Of a stretch of DNA of 64,000 nucleotides, positions 22,225-31,938 are shown piece by piece. The DNA lies in contig OY829326.1 in NCBI GenBank assembly GCA_963691655.1, positions 14,868,878 through 14,932,877 of the forward strand, written 5' to 3'. The position numbers and the translations under genes were made by a program. A model generated the notes under the pieces. The model was given only the letters and a program-made list of their open reading frames with translations, was not told the origin of the DNA and ran no database searches. The stretch's first letter is position 1. The number at the start of each line of letters is the position of its first letter. The DNA comes from Toxonevra muliebris (lineage: Eukaryota; Arthropoda; Insecta; Diptera; Pallopteridae).

Positions 22225-23929
22225 TTATTTTACTTGTCGTACCTCAATGAAACCTCGACCGCATCTTGCTTTTGTTCTTGAAATCAACACTAAAGCTTTT
22301 CAAGTACGATCCCCATGGTAACTTTCACGTCAATCTTCACGCCGTGAAAAACTGTTACAAGGCAACACTAACACCAACAACAACACCAAACATACACACA
22401 CACACACGCACAAACAACAGCAACGCCAACATCAAAAACAACAACGTGGAAGATATAAACTAAATCCAAAGATTGCTAAAAAAAAAAACCCAACAACAAA
22501 ATATTTTATTTCAACTTGTGTATGAAATGAATGTATGCATGTACATATTTATATATATTATATATATATATTTTTTTCTTTCTTTATACTCATACCGGAT
22601 AATTATCCCCAACTAAGCTGGACATTTTGCTGACAAGCACTCAACGCCAGTGGGCGGTCAAAAAGATTTGTTCTGTGTTATGTGCAGCCGTTGGCAGTAG
22701 GAAAATATTGTGAGCTAATGCTGATGTTTATGTTGCTGTTAGAGAGTTGATGCTGATGCTGATGCTGTGTTGTTGGCTTAGCAGCATCCAATTTATCTCA
22801 CAGCATGTGTGTTTGAATGTATATATGTGTGCGTGTATGAGTTTCAGCGATGCGTGATTATTTACACATACATATGAAGTATTCATATATAGATAAGTTT
22901 ATGTCTAGATCTATGATGTGTATGTAGGTATGTATGTTTGTTTGCTTGTATGTGTGAAAGGACATTTTATCTGTGATTAAGTATGTGAGTGTAATATGTC
23001 ACACACATTCAACATAACAATTTGTACAAATGCAATATTTATACACACACACACACACAAGCACTTATGCTGAAGCTGATGATAGCCAAGCCAAACTTAT
23101 GCTCAGACAGATACTCAAACATATTGAAAGCGAGACTTCAGCATTTTAATGCAGACACATGAAAAGATATTCGACAGAAACTTCTAAACATTTATCATTT
23201 TGTGGTAGAGATATTTTCAATGCTATTTAATGTTTTTTGCACATGTACATCTTTAATATTTTTGATATAGAAATTCATGGTTATAAATTGACCTGAAATT
23301 CAAATATTTTTTGGTTGTGTGTTTTGTCATGTTAGTAGTATAGTTTATGTACAGATTCTCATGTTTACATTTAATTTTGGCACAATGGGGAATGGGATTA
23401 TTTTGAATGGATAAACAATATAATATTTAGCACTGAGATGATATTCCGTTTTATAAAAATAATAAATGATTGTAAATTAATTGTGCATGAAGAATGAGAT
23501 TTTAGAGGATTTACATCAAATAAGACACGGTATCATACCAAATATGACGAAACTGTAGGTCAAAATATTATTTGATTTCATTATTTTATGATTCAAATAT
23601 ATAATTTAGTTTTTGAATCTACTTGATTGAACGTAATTACTAAATTATTACCTGTAGTTTCGTGTGTTTAACTCATTTTAGACCGATACCGGTTTCCGTT
23701 GGAATTTTTGGAAGATTTTCAGAAAATTTACTATACTTGATCATAGTATAATAAAAAGTTTCAGGAAATTTTTGCAATTTTTTTTATGATTATAATATTA
23801 ACAAAACTTCAGCTATTCAAGCTAATTAGAAAAATTAAATTTTGTTCATATCAATGAGATAAGTGAAAGAGATTTGAAACAATAAAAATTAGTTAAACAT
23901 GGGCCACACATTTAGTCATGAAGATTGTC
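22225..23929. other. AT-rich DNA with microsatellites, no gene seen
   Basis: An ACACAC tract lies near 22395-22410, TA-rich sequence near 22545-22575, GCTGAT repeats near 22745-22770, ATGT tracts near 22800-22950 and an AC tract near 23041-23060. I see no gene or recognisable element. Confidence 0.55.
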
Positions 23930-24231
23930 ACCACCTATATTTATGGTGTAATTCCTGATGACATTGGGCATGCTAACATTAACTAACTGACATCGATTTT
24001 TCCTTGGTTGGTTACGACATTTACATTAACATTATGTTGTCAGCGAACAAGAGTCAGTTCCCTTTTACGTTCTTACAAGGCAACGAAGCCTAATTCGATT
24101 TGCAAAATTTTTTCGCTCATTTAGAATAGTCTTTACCCACATATTTTGAAGCAATTACTCCCCGTCTGGGAATCGAGTTTGAGGCAGCTGGAATTTCAGC
24201 CTAGCACTCATTCGCTGTACCACATTGGATT
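23930..24231 (-). repeat. Possible tRNA-derived SINE relic
   Basis: On the minus strand, the stretch from about 24225 reads GTGGTACAGCGAATGAGTGC, similar to a tRNA A-box region. It is followed some 40 nt later by AACTCGATTCCCAGACGGG, similar to the B box (consensus GGTTCGANTCC). The spacing fits a tRNA head. The remaining body down to about 23930 is unrecognised and I saw no clear tail repeat or target duplication. It is weaker than the SINE at 47936-48236. Confidence 0.4.
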
Positions 24232-25109
24232 ACAGTACCACGTTTGATTTCTTGGGAAGCAGTTGGATTTGCGAATCTTTGCTACAAAAAGGAATCTCAC
24301 TTCAATCTCTCACTACGACTTATTTAAGACTCTACAAAAAAAAGGATAAAACTTCAAGGTCCGCTGCTCTCGATGCAACTGCCAATATACATCAAAGTTG
24401 CCGATTCTCTTCTTGTTCGACCTTAATGATGTGCAAATGCAGAGATGGCACCAATTCGGGAATACGGTTCCAGTTATGCAAAGCATATCTTTTTAATTTC
24501 ATCGAAGTAGTAAACACGACTTTTAAAGATCTGATGCCAAAAACTATCACCATCCTAGACCTAGCAAACAACAATATACAAAAAAAAAAAAAATTATGAA
24601 AAAGTGAAATTGGACTGGCCTGACCTTTCGCAAGCAGCTGCTGATGAAAACTGAAGACAAGCACTTGCTTGGAAGTAACAAGGAAGCGAAAAAAGAGAAA
24701 GGACGAAACCCATTTGAAAATGTACCAGGAAATGGAAATACCGTCATCGGAGTCATTCGGTAAAATAAAAAATCATTGCAAAATATCGTAATCGATGGAA
24801 ATGATTTGTCTATGCTTCAAAAAGAGACAGGTGTATTCACGATCTGGTGCTTCTGCTATCATTTGCATTTGCAACGATGCAAGACCATTTGCGCCAGATC
24901 GTAAATAAACCTAATGGAAATCAATTGGATTCATATCGAAAGAAACATTTCTTACTGCTCTCGATGAGATGAGAACTAAACCAAATTGCAGTAAAGTACT
25001 TCAGTTTTAAAATAAGTAATAAGCATTACTTAGTACAGAAATTCTGGCCATCTATGCCTCAATGAAACTGTCGGAGCTGACTTCAATCTTTCAATACAAA
25101 GGTCTTTAT
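24232..25109. other. Unassigned DNA, no gene seen
   Basis: The longest frame (24225-24599) starts from TTG and shows no domain. A GATCTGGTGC / GCGCCAGATCG complementary pair near 24841 and 24892 forms a small imperfect inverted repeat. Nothing else is recognisable. Confidence 0.45.
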
Positions 25110-25117
25110 ATAGTGAG

Positions 25118-26229
25118 CAGAGCTGTAAAAGATTGCAGTCATTTTGAGCTGCATTCATTGAATTCACAGGAAATGAATTACGTTGTTTTCTGATTACAGT
25201 TTTTGATTTCATTTGAGACTTATGGCTTTAAAAAATTAAGTCACCAGTCTTTTTAAAGTCAATGACTGCTCATTGATTATAGCAATCAATTTGAGACTTC
25301 AAGGCAAATAAGTCACAATCACACACATGACTCCACATTATAATTGAAGTCGCAGGCATGGCTTCAAATTGGTTTCAAGTCACAATCATGACTTCAAATT
25401 GGTTTCAAGTCACAATAATGACTTTAAATTGATTTGAAGTCTTGCAGTCAATTGAGACTTCAACTTCAGTGAGTGAAGTCTATTACTGAGTGATAAAAAT
25501 ATACAGTATTTATAAGTAGTATAATTATTTAATTAAATACAAAAAAGCTCTTATTTTCTGTCTCAGCTTAGACATACATACATATAAGTACCTACATATA
25601 TAAATATAACATCGAATAACCAAAATTTTATATTAGATACAAATATAATTACAAACATTTATATCACTCTATTACATTGAAATCTCTAGGTAATAAAATC
25701 GTTAAAAACTGTACTGATTTTCCCTGATTTCCAACGTCTAATGCACTGATTTCGGGGTTCAAAAATCTGGCTACCCTAGTTTGTGCGGATATTTGTAACA
25801 AAAAAAATAATTCGTAATAAGTGTGAACATGAAAATGTGTAAAATTCTGAAAAAATAAGTTAAATGACTTTGGAAGTTGTTTCCATGAATTCAATTTATT
25901 TCGGTGAATTCAATTGATTTCATTGAAATAAATTGAAGCCAATTGCCTTCAAATGACTGCAATCGAATTCAAATGACTTCAATTGACTTTAAATGACTTC
26001 AAAAAGAATGACTTCAAGTCAATTAATATTTTGTAGAGGTCGGGACTGCAAATAAGAGACTGATCATTCAAGACTTCAAAAATGAAGTATATAAGTCATT
26101 GATTTCAATATGACTTGTGACTTCACCGTCTTAATTCTGCATTCACAGAAATTCTGGAATATTGCAATCATTTTTTTTAGAAGTCATTTGACTTCAAACT
26201 TAAAAAGACTGCAATATTTTACAGCTCTG
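25118..26229. mobile_element. Complete non-autonomous hAT element (family 2) with perfect 8-bp target duplication
   Basis: The element starts CAGAGCTGTAAAAGATTGCA and ends with the complement, reading TGCAATATTTTACAGCTCTG. This is an inverted repeat of about 28 bp with one or two mismatches. ATAGTGAG lies immediately on both sides (25110-25117 and 26230-26237). An 8-bp duplication plus CAG...CTG ends is the hAT signature. The interior is built from variants of GACTTCAAATTG, including three tandem 30-bp units at 25351-25440 (core TGACTTCAAATTGGTTTCAA). No transposase is encoded, so it would rely on a hAT enzyme elsewhere. Confidence 0.88.
25351..25440. repeat. Three 30-bp tandem units inside the hAT element
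   Basis: Units 25351-25380, 25381-25410 and 25411-25440 line up exactly at a 30-bp period with few substitutions. Each contains CTTCAAATTGGTTTCAAGT or a one- or two-base variant. Similar GACTTCAA words recur at 25900-26010 without a strict period. Confidence 0.85.
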
Positions 26230-26237
26230 ATAGTGAG

Positions 26238-28069
26238 TATGCCAAAATATATAGAAAACAGAACGAAGATCATAGCCTTGCAGTAGTTTCTACCAAAGGT
26301 TTTACTTAGTTAAGCATTGAATAGTATACCTAATATATTAATTGTTCAATACTGGATTGTGATATCATGAAAATTTCTCATAGAACTTAAGGTAGCTTAA
26401 AAAAATCAACAAAATAATGAGGCAAAAGTGCACACACGAGCACTAAGCACTTCATGCAATTACATTAGATTAAAGGCAATTGAAAAAAAGAAAAAAAAAA
26501 GAAAAACGATAATAATGCACATATGCCAAGGTACTCTGCTCAGTCATATATATTTTTTCATTAATTTCTCAAAAATTGCAATCAAAGTGAAAATGTTATT
26601 TGATATACAGACACAAATCCTACCTTTAAGCTAAATAATGATGATGAAGGGGGGCAAAAAATGAGAAAATTCAGCAAACAACAAAAAACAGAAAATGCTT
26701 AAATCAAATATACCAACAATGAGAATGAGAAAATGTACCAAAATCCTTTCACTTTGACATTAATCCGAAATGGCCGCTGAAAGGGCTGACGTATACAGCG
26801 ACGGCGACGTTAACATAAGCAGCATCAACAAAGACTGAGAGGATGCTGGCAACAACAGCAGCACACACATATAAAAATCAAAAAAAAAAAAAAAAAATAA
26901 GAAGAACGAGAGAGTAAAGAGATTGAGTGCTACTGTTGTTGATGGCAGTGTTGTTTGCTGCTTGATGCTGCTGTTGCTGTTGCTGCTGCTGGTGGTGGTA
27001 ATGTATTGAATTATGTTCATGTAAGGATTTCTTTCTTTCTTTCATTCATTTTTATTTTCCTTTAATTTTTTCCCCGAAAATTCTAGCTTATAACGAAAAA
27101 ATCACACAACAAAAACATGCATACAAATCATAACTTTCAGGGTAAAAGGAACACTGAAATTGGCGTAGTATGGAATAATAATGAAAAGAGCAACTGAACA
27201 GCACACACAAAAAAAATAAGTAGAAAGAAAAGAACTAAATAAATAAACAGAATAAAGAATATTTCGCTATGCAACATAATCCTCAAGTAGATGGCATTGT
27301 AATAGAAAAAATTGCCATAATAGATTTCCTCACACAAGCACATGCATATATATGTGTGTACGTATTTAAAAAGCAACTGAGGAGAAACAAAAAATATATG
27401 TTTTTTGCTCAGTTGACTCGCTCAGGGCGCAGGATAATCAGTATATATTCAAAGCGATATATATTTTAGCGAATACACTTCCTGTCAACATTGAAAATGA
27501 CAATAGAGTACAAACGTTGAAATTCAGTCAGGCATCTAAATCTAACCACTTGTATGGCTAGCCACTAACTGTTAGTCTGCAATTTCTTTTGGGAGCGGTC
27601 GTATCAACGGAGTCTTGTGGCGCCCTACCTGGGTCTTCCTCAATGATTTCAGTCAAGAGATTTTCGGTAAATTTCATTGACGTCTTTCTACGAGTTTTGT
27701 CCTATCCAATTTCAGTTTCACAATTTAATGTATTCGGCCATTGCATGTTCTGAATATTAGGTTAGCATTATTGATATGAAAGTATGAATTCACAAAACTT
27801 TGGATTAAGGCAGGTATGAGTCAGGTGTTACAGTTGAATAGCTGCCTAGAACCGTTGTTTGATTCAAAAATCGATATTTTAGAGAAGAAACATATCATTG
27901 TGGAGTTTCAAATGGAACGAAATTGCTAATAGACACCAATGGCCTTGCAGACCCTAGTCGAAACATCATCCTCACCCGATTTTATGCTCCCTAGATACGT
28001 GCAATTGTTGTTATTCATGTGGTCATGTACTTATTAAGATGCTTGTAAGTACAAAGTACTTTTTCTCAT
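26238..28069. other. AT-rich DNA with simple repeats, no gene seen
   Basis: An A run lies near 26880-26898 and CTG/GTT triplets near 26935-27000, which read as polyglutamine on the other strand but without a credible gene. A GC-richer piece at about 27560-27700 is likely an unidentified old repeat. No domain was recognised. Confidence 0.5.
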
Positions 28070-28490
28070 TTTAACGATTAACTTCTTATTGATTTATCCG
28101 CTGCAGTCGCCCAATCACACTGGGCTTGAAACAAATTATTATGAGAAAAAAATTCCGACAAAATCTGTGAATGGGGGGTTGTTCTGGATGGCTTCGTGGT
28201 AATTTTCCAATATTTTTGCAAATCCGAGATGATCCCCCTTAGAGAAAACGCATTTTTAGTCAATTCCCCATTTATGTTATAGACTCCCGCATTAATATAT
28301 AAAAGAAATTTAATATATAGAAGAAAGTTAATCTAAAAGTACAAGGATTTATTCCTAATTTCAATTGTTCTACATAAATGGATCTTCGATCATATTTGTT
28401 TTATTAAATTTTAGAAACTTTCGGTGAATAGGTTCTTCCGCTTGTTTAGATATCATTTCAAAATCCTTTCTCTCCCCTCCCCCCTTCCCC
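28070..28490 (-). repeat. Dispersed repeat L, copy 1 (left arm of inverted repeat)
   Basis: In reverse, this stretch matches 29130-29543 with few differences. Shared blocks include AATTGACTAAAAATGCGTTT, TTAATGCGGGAG, ACAAGGATTTATTC and TTTCGGTGAATAGGTTCTTC. A third partial copy lies at 28805-29115. I recognise no product. The conceptual peptide starting MTKNAF occurs in both arms but soon breaks. Confidence 0.75.
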
Positions 28491-28804
28491 CGGAAATTTT
28501 AAACATTTTTAAAAATGATCCGGAATAACGTGTACTTTTAGGGTAATGGATACACCATTTTTTTAAATTGTTTATAATATTGGGAAGAATTTCCATGTTG
28601 ATTTTCTTAGTTCACACCATTAATGGCCTTGACTACTGAAATAAATGTACGATTCCCTCGTCAGCCAATTTACCCAGAGTTGCATATACCATAAGACCAT
28701 GCCAACCATATACTCCACTGCTTGGTTGGAAAAAGCATTAATTTGATCAAAAAACTTATCCTCAAAAGCTATCATGGAGAGATTTTCATTTCGGCAAGGA
28801 AATA

Positions 28805-29115
28805 CCTTTAAGGATCAATTCCCTGTTTATGTTATAAATTATTGCATTAATAGCTCAATATAACATATAGAATAAAGTTAATCTAAAAAAAAATACAAGG
28901 ATGCATTTCAAAATGATATTTATTTATTTATTGAAATCCCTTTTAATACCAAATATTGTATGTCTTGATTAGAATTTGATAACGGCTTTCTTCAATTGCC
29001 CTTCATAAGATGGATCTTTGATCGTATTTATTTTGTATTTATCCAAAAATTTAGAAACGGTCGGTGAATGGTTCTCCCGCTTATTCAGACATCATTCCCA
29101 GACCCTGCCCGCCAG
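28805..29115 (-). repeat. Dispersed repeat L, copy 2 (partial, same orientation as copy 1)
   Basis: GATCAATTCCCTGTTTATGT, the AAGTTAATCTAAA...TACAAGGAT block and TCGGTGAATGGTTCTCCCGC echo copy 1 in the same order, but with extra sequence around 28915-28980. It is a more diverged copy lying between the two arms of the inverted repeat. Confidence 0.6.
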
Positions 29116-29129
29116 AAATTGTAAGCATT

Positions 29130-29543
29130 ATTCAATATGTGTATGTAGGGGAGAGAAAGAATTTGGAAATGATATCTAAACAATCTATTCACCGAAAGTT
29201 TCTAAAATTTAATAAAATAAATATGATCGAAGATCCATCTTATGTAGAACGATTAAAAAAATATGTTACTGAATTCTCTTTAAGACATATTTAGTATTTC
29301 ATAATAATTGTAAATATATTCTATTAAAATGGAAATATTATATCGTTTGGGAATAAATCCTTGTACTTTTAGATTAACTCTCTTCTATATACAATATTAA
29401 ATTTCTTTTATATATATTAATGCGGGAGGCTATAACAAAAATGGGGAATTGACTAAAAATGCGTTTTCTCAAGGGGGGGATCAGTTCGGATTTCCAAAAA
29501 TATCGGAAAATGACCACGAAGTCATCTCAGAACAACCCCCTAT
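29130..29543 (+). repeat. Dispersed repeat L, copy 3 (right arm, cut by the gap)
   Basis: This runs in the opposite orientation to copy 1 and matches it until the sequence stops at the run of Ns. The gap therefore falls inside a long inverted repeat, a typical place for assembly failure. A short frame (to 29294) reads EMISKQSIHRKFLKFNKINM and IEDPSYVERLKKYV. I do not recognise it, but since it overlaps the repeat it may be a fragment of a protein carried by this element. Confidence 0.7.
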
Positions 29544-29743
29544 NNNNNNNNNNNNNNNNNNNNNNNNNNNNNNNNNNNNNNNNNNNNNNNNNNNNNNNNN
29601 NNNNNNNNNNNNNNNNNNNNNNNNNNNNNNNNNNNNNNNNNNNNNNNNNNNNNNNNNNNNNNNNNNNNNNNNNNNNNNNNNNNNNNNNNNNNNNNNNNNN
29701 NNNNNNNNNNNNNNNNNNNNNNNNNNNNNNNNNNNNNNNNNNN
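29544..29743. other. Assembly gap of exactly 200 N
   Basis: There are 200 consecutive Ns. The round number suggests a scaffold placeholder, not a measured distance. Frames crossing it are meaningless. Confidence 0.99.
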
Positions 29744-29769
29744 AGCAGTGGTATCAAACGCAGAGTACT
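29744..29769. other. Residual cDNA-synthesis (SMART-type) adaptor at the contig edge
   Basis: The first bases after the gap are AGCAGTGGTATCAA, then one extra A, then CGCAGAGTACT. The widely used template-switching primer contains the same two blocks joined without the extra A. Position at the contig end, directly abutting Ns, makes laboratory carry-over far more likely than genomic sequence. The GCCAGCGCCAGC-type repeat just after it may also be suspect. Confidence 0.9.
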
Positions 29770-30736
29770 TCAAGCAGCCAGGCCAGCGCCAGCGCCAGCA
29801 CCAGCCAGCATACAATCTATGCAGTGAATGCTTTTTTTTTTAGCTTGGTGAAAGTATTTTTTTTTTTTTTGTTTTTTTCGTCTTTCTGTTTTGTTTTATG
29901 TGTTTTTCTGTTTGAATTATGCACCTGTTGCTTAATTACTCAAAATCGTTTACGCAATGACGACGATGAGGATTTAAAGGAATTTTTTAGTTTGTTGTTT
30001 TTCTTTCTTCTTTTTGTGTGTTTTTCATGTGACTGTTGTAAATAATATCGTTTGTATATACTTCAAGAGTATGTAGATTTATTTGCAGTTACATACAAGA
30101 TTTGCACCATTTTTCCCTTTAATTACAGTGCTCTAAATTCCCTTTCCTCTAACTCACTCTGAAATATTTAATGCTACATTTTTTGTTGCTGTTTTTGTTT
30201 CGATAATTGCAACACTAATTGCTGTATGCTTTTAGTTATTCTAAATAATGTATAGATACATTCGAATGAACATAATGAATTATGTATAAAGCTACTTGAA
30301 TATGCGGAAATTTAACGTATTCTGCTGTTCATTTGAACAGTTTTTATCAATTATTTATGTCAAAGTTGAATCAGTTTTCAAATAAAAATATGTGAGCATC
30401 TATGAATATAAATATATTTATGAGAATTCATATATACATAGGTATTTTGCTAAAATAATTTTAATATCAAATATAGTATGATGATTGTCACTTTAAAAAT
30501 GAATTCATTTAAATTTAAACTCTGAAAGTTATTTAAAAGTTGATTAGTTTCAGTTTTATTAATCTGTTATGAAATTATTCAGGCGTAATCTTTCTGAATG
30601 GGACCGACACTGATAACACAAAGGTCAGCGAAGTTTTAGATGATTGAGAACCAAGATTTATTTTCTAAGTAATTCAACTCACATTCAATTTGTTTTATGG
30701 ACTAACTTTAATATGCTTCAATTTGTATATCAAGAA
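29770..30736. other. AT-rich DNA after the gap, no gene seen
   Basis: This starts with a CCAGCGCCAG-like GC-rich repeat (29775-29810), then T-rich DNA. A frame running from the gap to 30045 is artefactual because it includes Ns. Nothing else was recognised. Confidence 0.5.
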
Positions 30737-31938
30737 CAGTGGCGTAGCCATCGCACTCTAGTTGAAATCACTGATCTAGCGGCATTTAATTCAAATTTAA
30801 AAGTTTTAAATCGATAAATGCTGTGCATTGTGTCGATTACTGATACGCTATTGAGCAAAATAACGTTTTTACTTTTGTTTTAGAGTAATTTAGGATCGCT
30901 AATCACGACTGCGTACTCATAACTATAATTTTTAACAAGGAATATTTTCTTCAAAGACAGTATAATAGTTTTCTCAACGGTTTTTGTTTTATCGGCCTTT
31001 TGTTGAAAAAGGGGGCTTAAAACCCCATTTTCAAGAAGAAAAAAAAAAGATGTAGGAAAATTTCGTAAACAAAAATTGTTTATGTCTTTGTGCTTATCAA
31101 CTTTACTTCAGACATCAAATTCGTATCTGTTGAAATAAAGAAATTTCTTAATAGCCCCTGAAGACCCCATTTTCTGGCTTCAGGCTCCATATTGTGGGTG
31201 AACTAGAGGTGATAGAGAAAAATTGAGTACGCAGTCGTGATTAGCGATCCTAAATTACTCTAAAACCGTTGGAAAATCTTGCACATAAGACAAAAGTTGA
31301 AAATTCGTTGCACTGCGTAATGAATGTGATATGCCATAATCAACTTGGGTGACAAAAAAAATTTTTGAATTTTCAAGAAAAAATATTTTGCAAAACAAAA
31401 TTTTCAAAAAATTCTGCGAAAATAGCAGATAGTTGATAGTTAATAGATGTAATTGATTTTTTTTCATGGCCTTATGGTATTACAAGTAAATACCTTTCAT
31501 ATGAAAGGCCAATTTCGGTTTTTAATTTTTTTGACTCCCGCCCACACCTTGCAAAAATCTGAAAAAATTGGAGTATGAGTATTCAAAATAGACTTATTTA
31601 CATAAGAAAATTCAGAGTAGTAAAACTTTTTTTTTAGTATGAAAAAATCGCATGTAAAAAGTTTCGCGATTTTTTTCATAGCGAATTTCGCTTCCGAAAA
31701 TTCGCTAAAAAAAATTTCAAATATGTCTTCTAAACTAAAAAATCACAATTTTTTCAGATTTTTCCTATGAATGTTGGACTAAAAAATGCGAAATATGATA
31801 TTTACTCATTAAAAACTGCAGATAACGGTATAAAAATTTAGCCAAATCATTCTTAAATTAAGTACTTCAAAAGGGTCCATGTGAAACTTGATTAGGTTTG
31901 GGGGCATTTTTGACATTTAAACCCGGCTATGCCCTTTG
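30737..31938. mobile_element. Possible hAT-like element (family 3)
   Basis: The left end reads CAGTGGCGTAGCCATCGC, a start common among insect hAT elements. The right end reads CCCGGCTATGCCCTTTG, whose complement shares CA...GGCRTAGCC with it. The flanking octamers (ATCAAGAA and TTGAAATT) do not match, so a target duplication is not supported and the right boundary is uncertain. Inside lies a perfect 43-bp inverted repeat (30877-30919 with 31224-31266). No transposase was seen. Confidence 0.4.
30877..31266. repeat. Perfect 43-bp inverted repeat with a 304-bp spacer
   Basis: The sequence from 30877 (GTTTTAGAGTAATTTAGG...) to 30919 (...CTGCGTACTCA) reappears as its exact complement at 31224-31266. 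Flanks diverge at once on both sides. Perfect identity amid otherwise decayed repeats suggests a recent inverted duplication, gene conversion or selection. Confidence 0.9.

Noticed and set aside
24225..24599. A 124-codon plus-strand frame.
   Set aside because: It has a TTG start, a terminal Lys run from poly(A), no recognisable domain, and overlaps a tRNA-like relic at its start.
26760..27020. Minus-strand frame with Gln/Ser runs.
   Set aside because: The runs come from CTG/GTT triplet repeats and the rest is Phe/Leu low complexity. No gene support.
29449..30045. A frame of nearly 200 codons crossing the gap.
   Set aside because: Half of it is Ns and the rest includes adaptor sequence and T-run phenylalanines.
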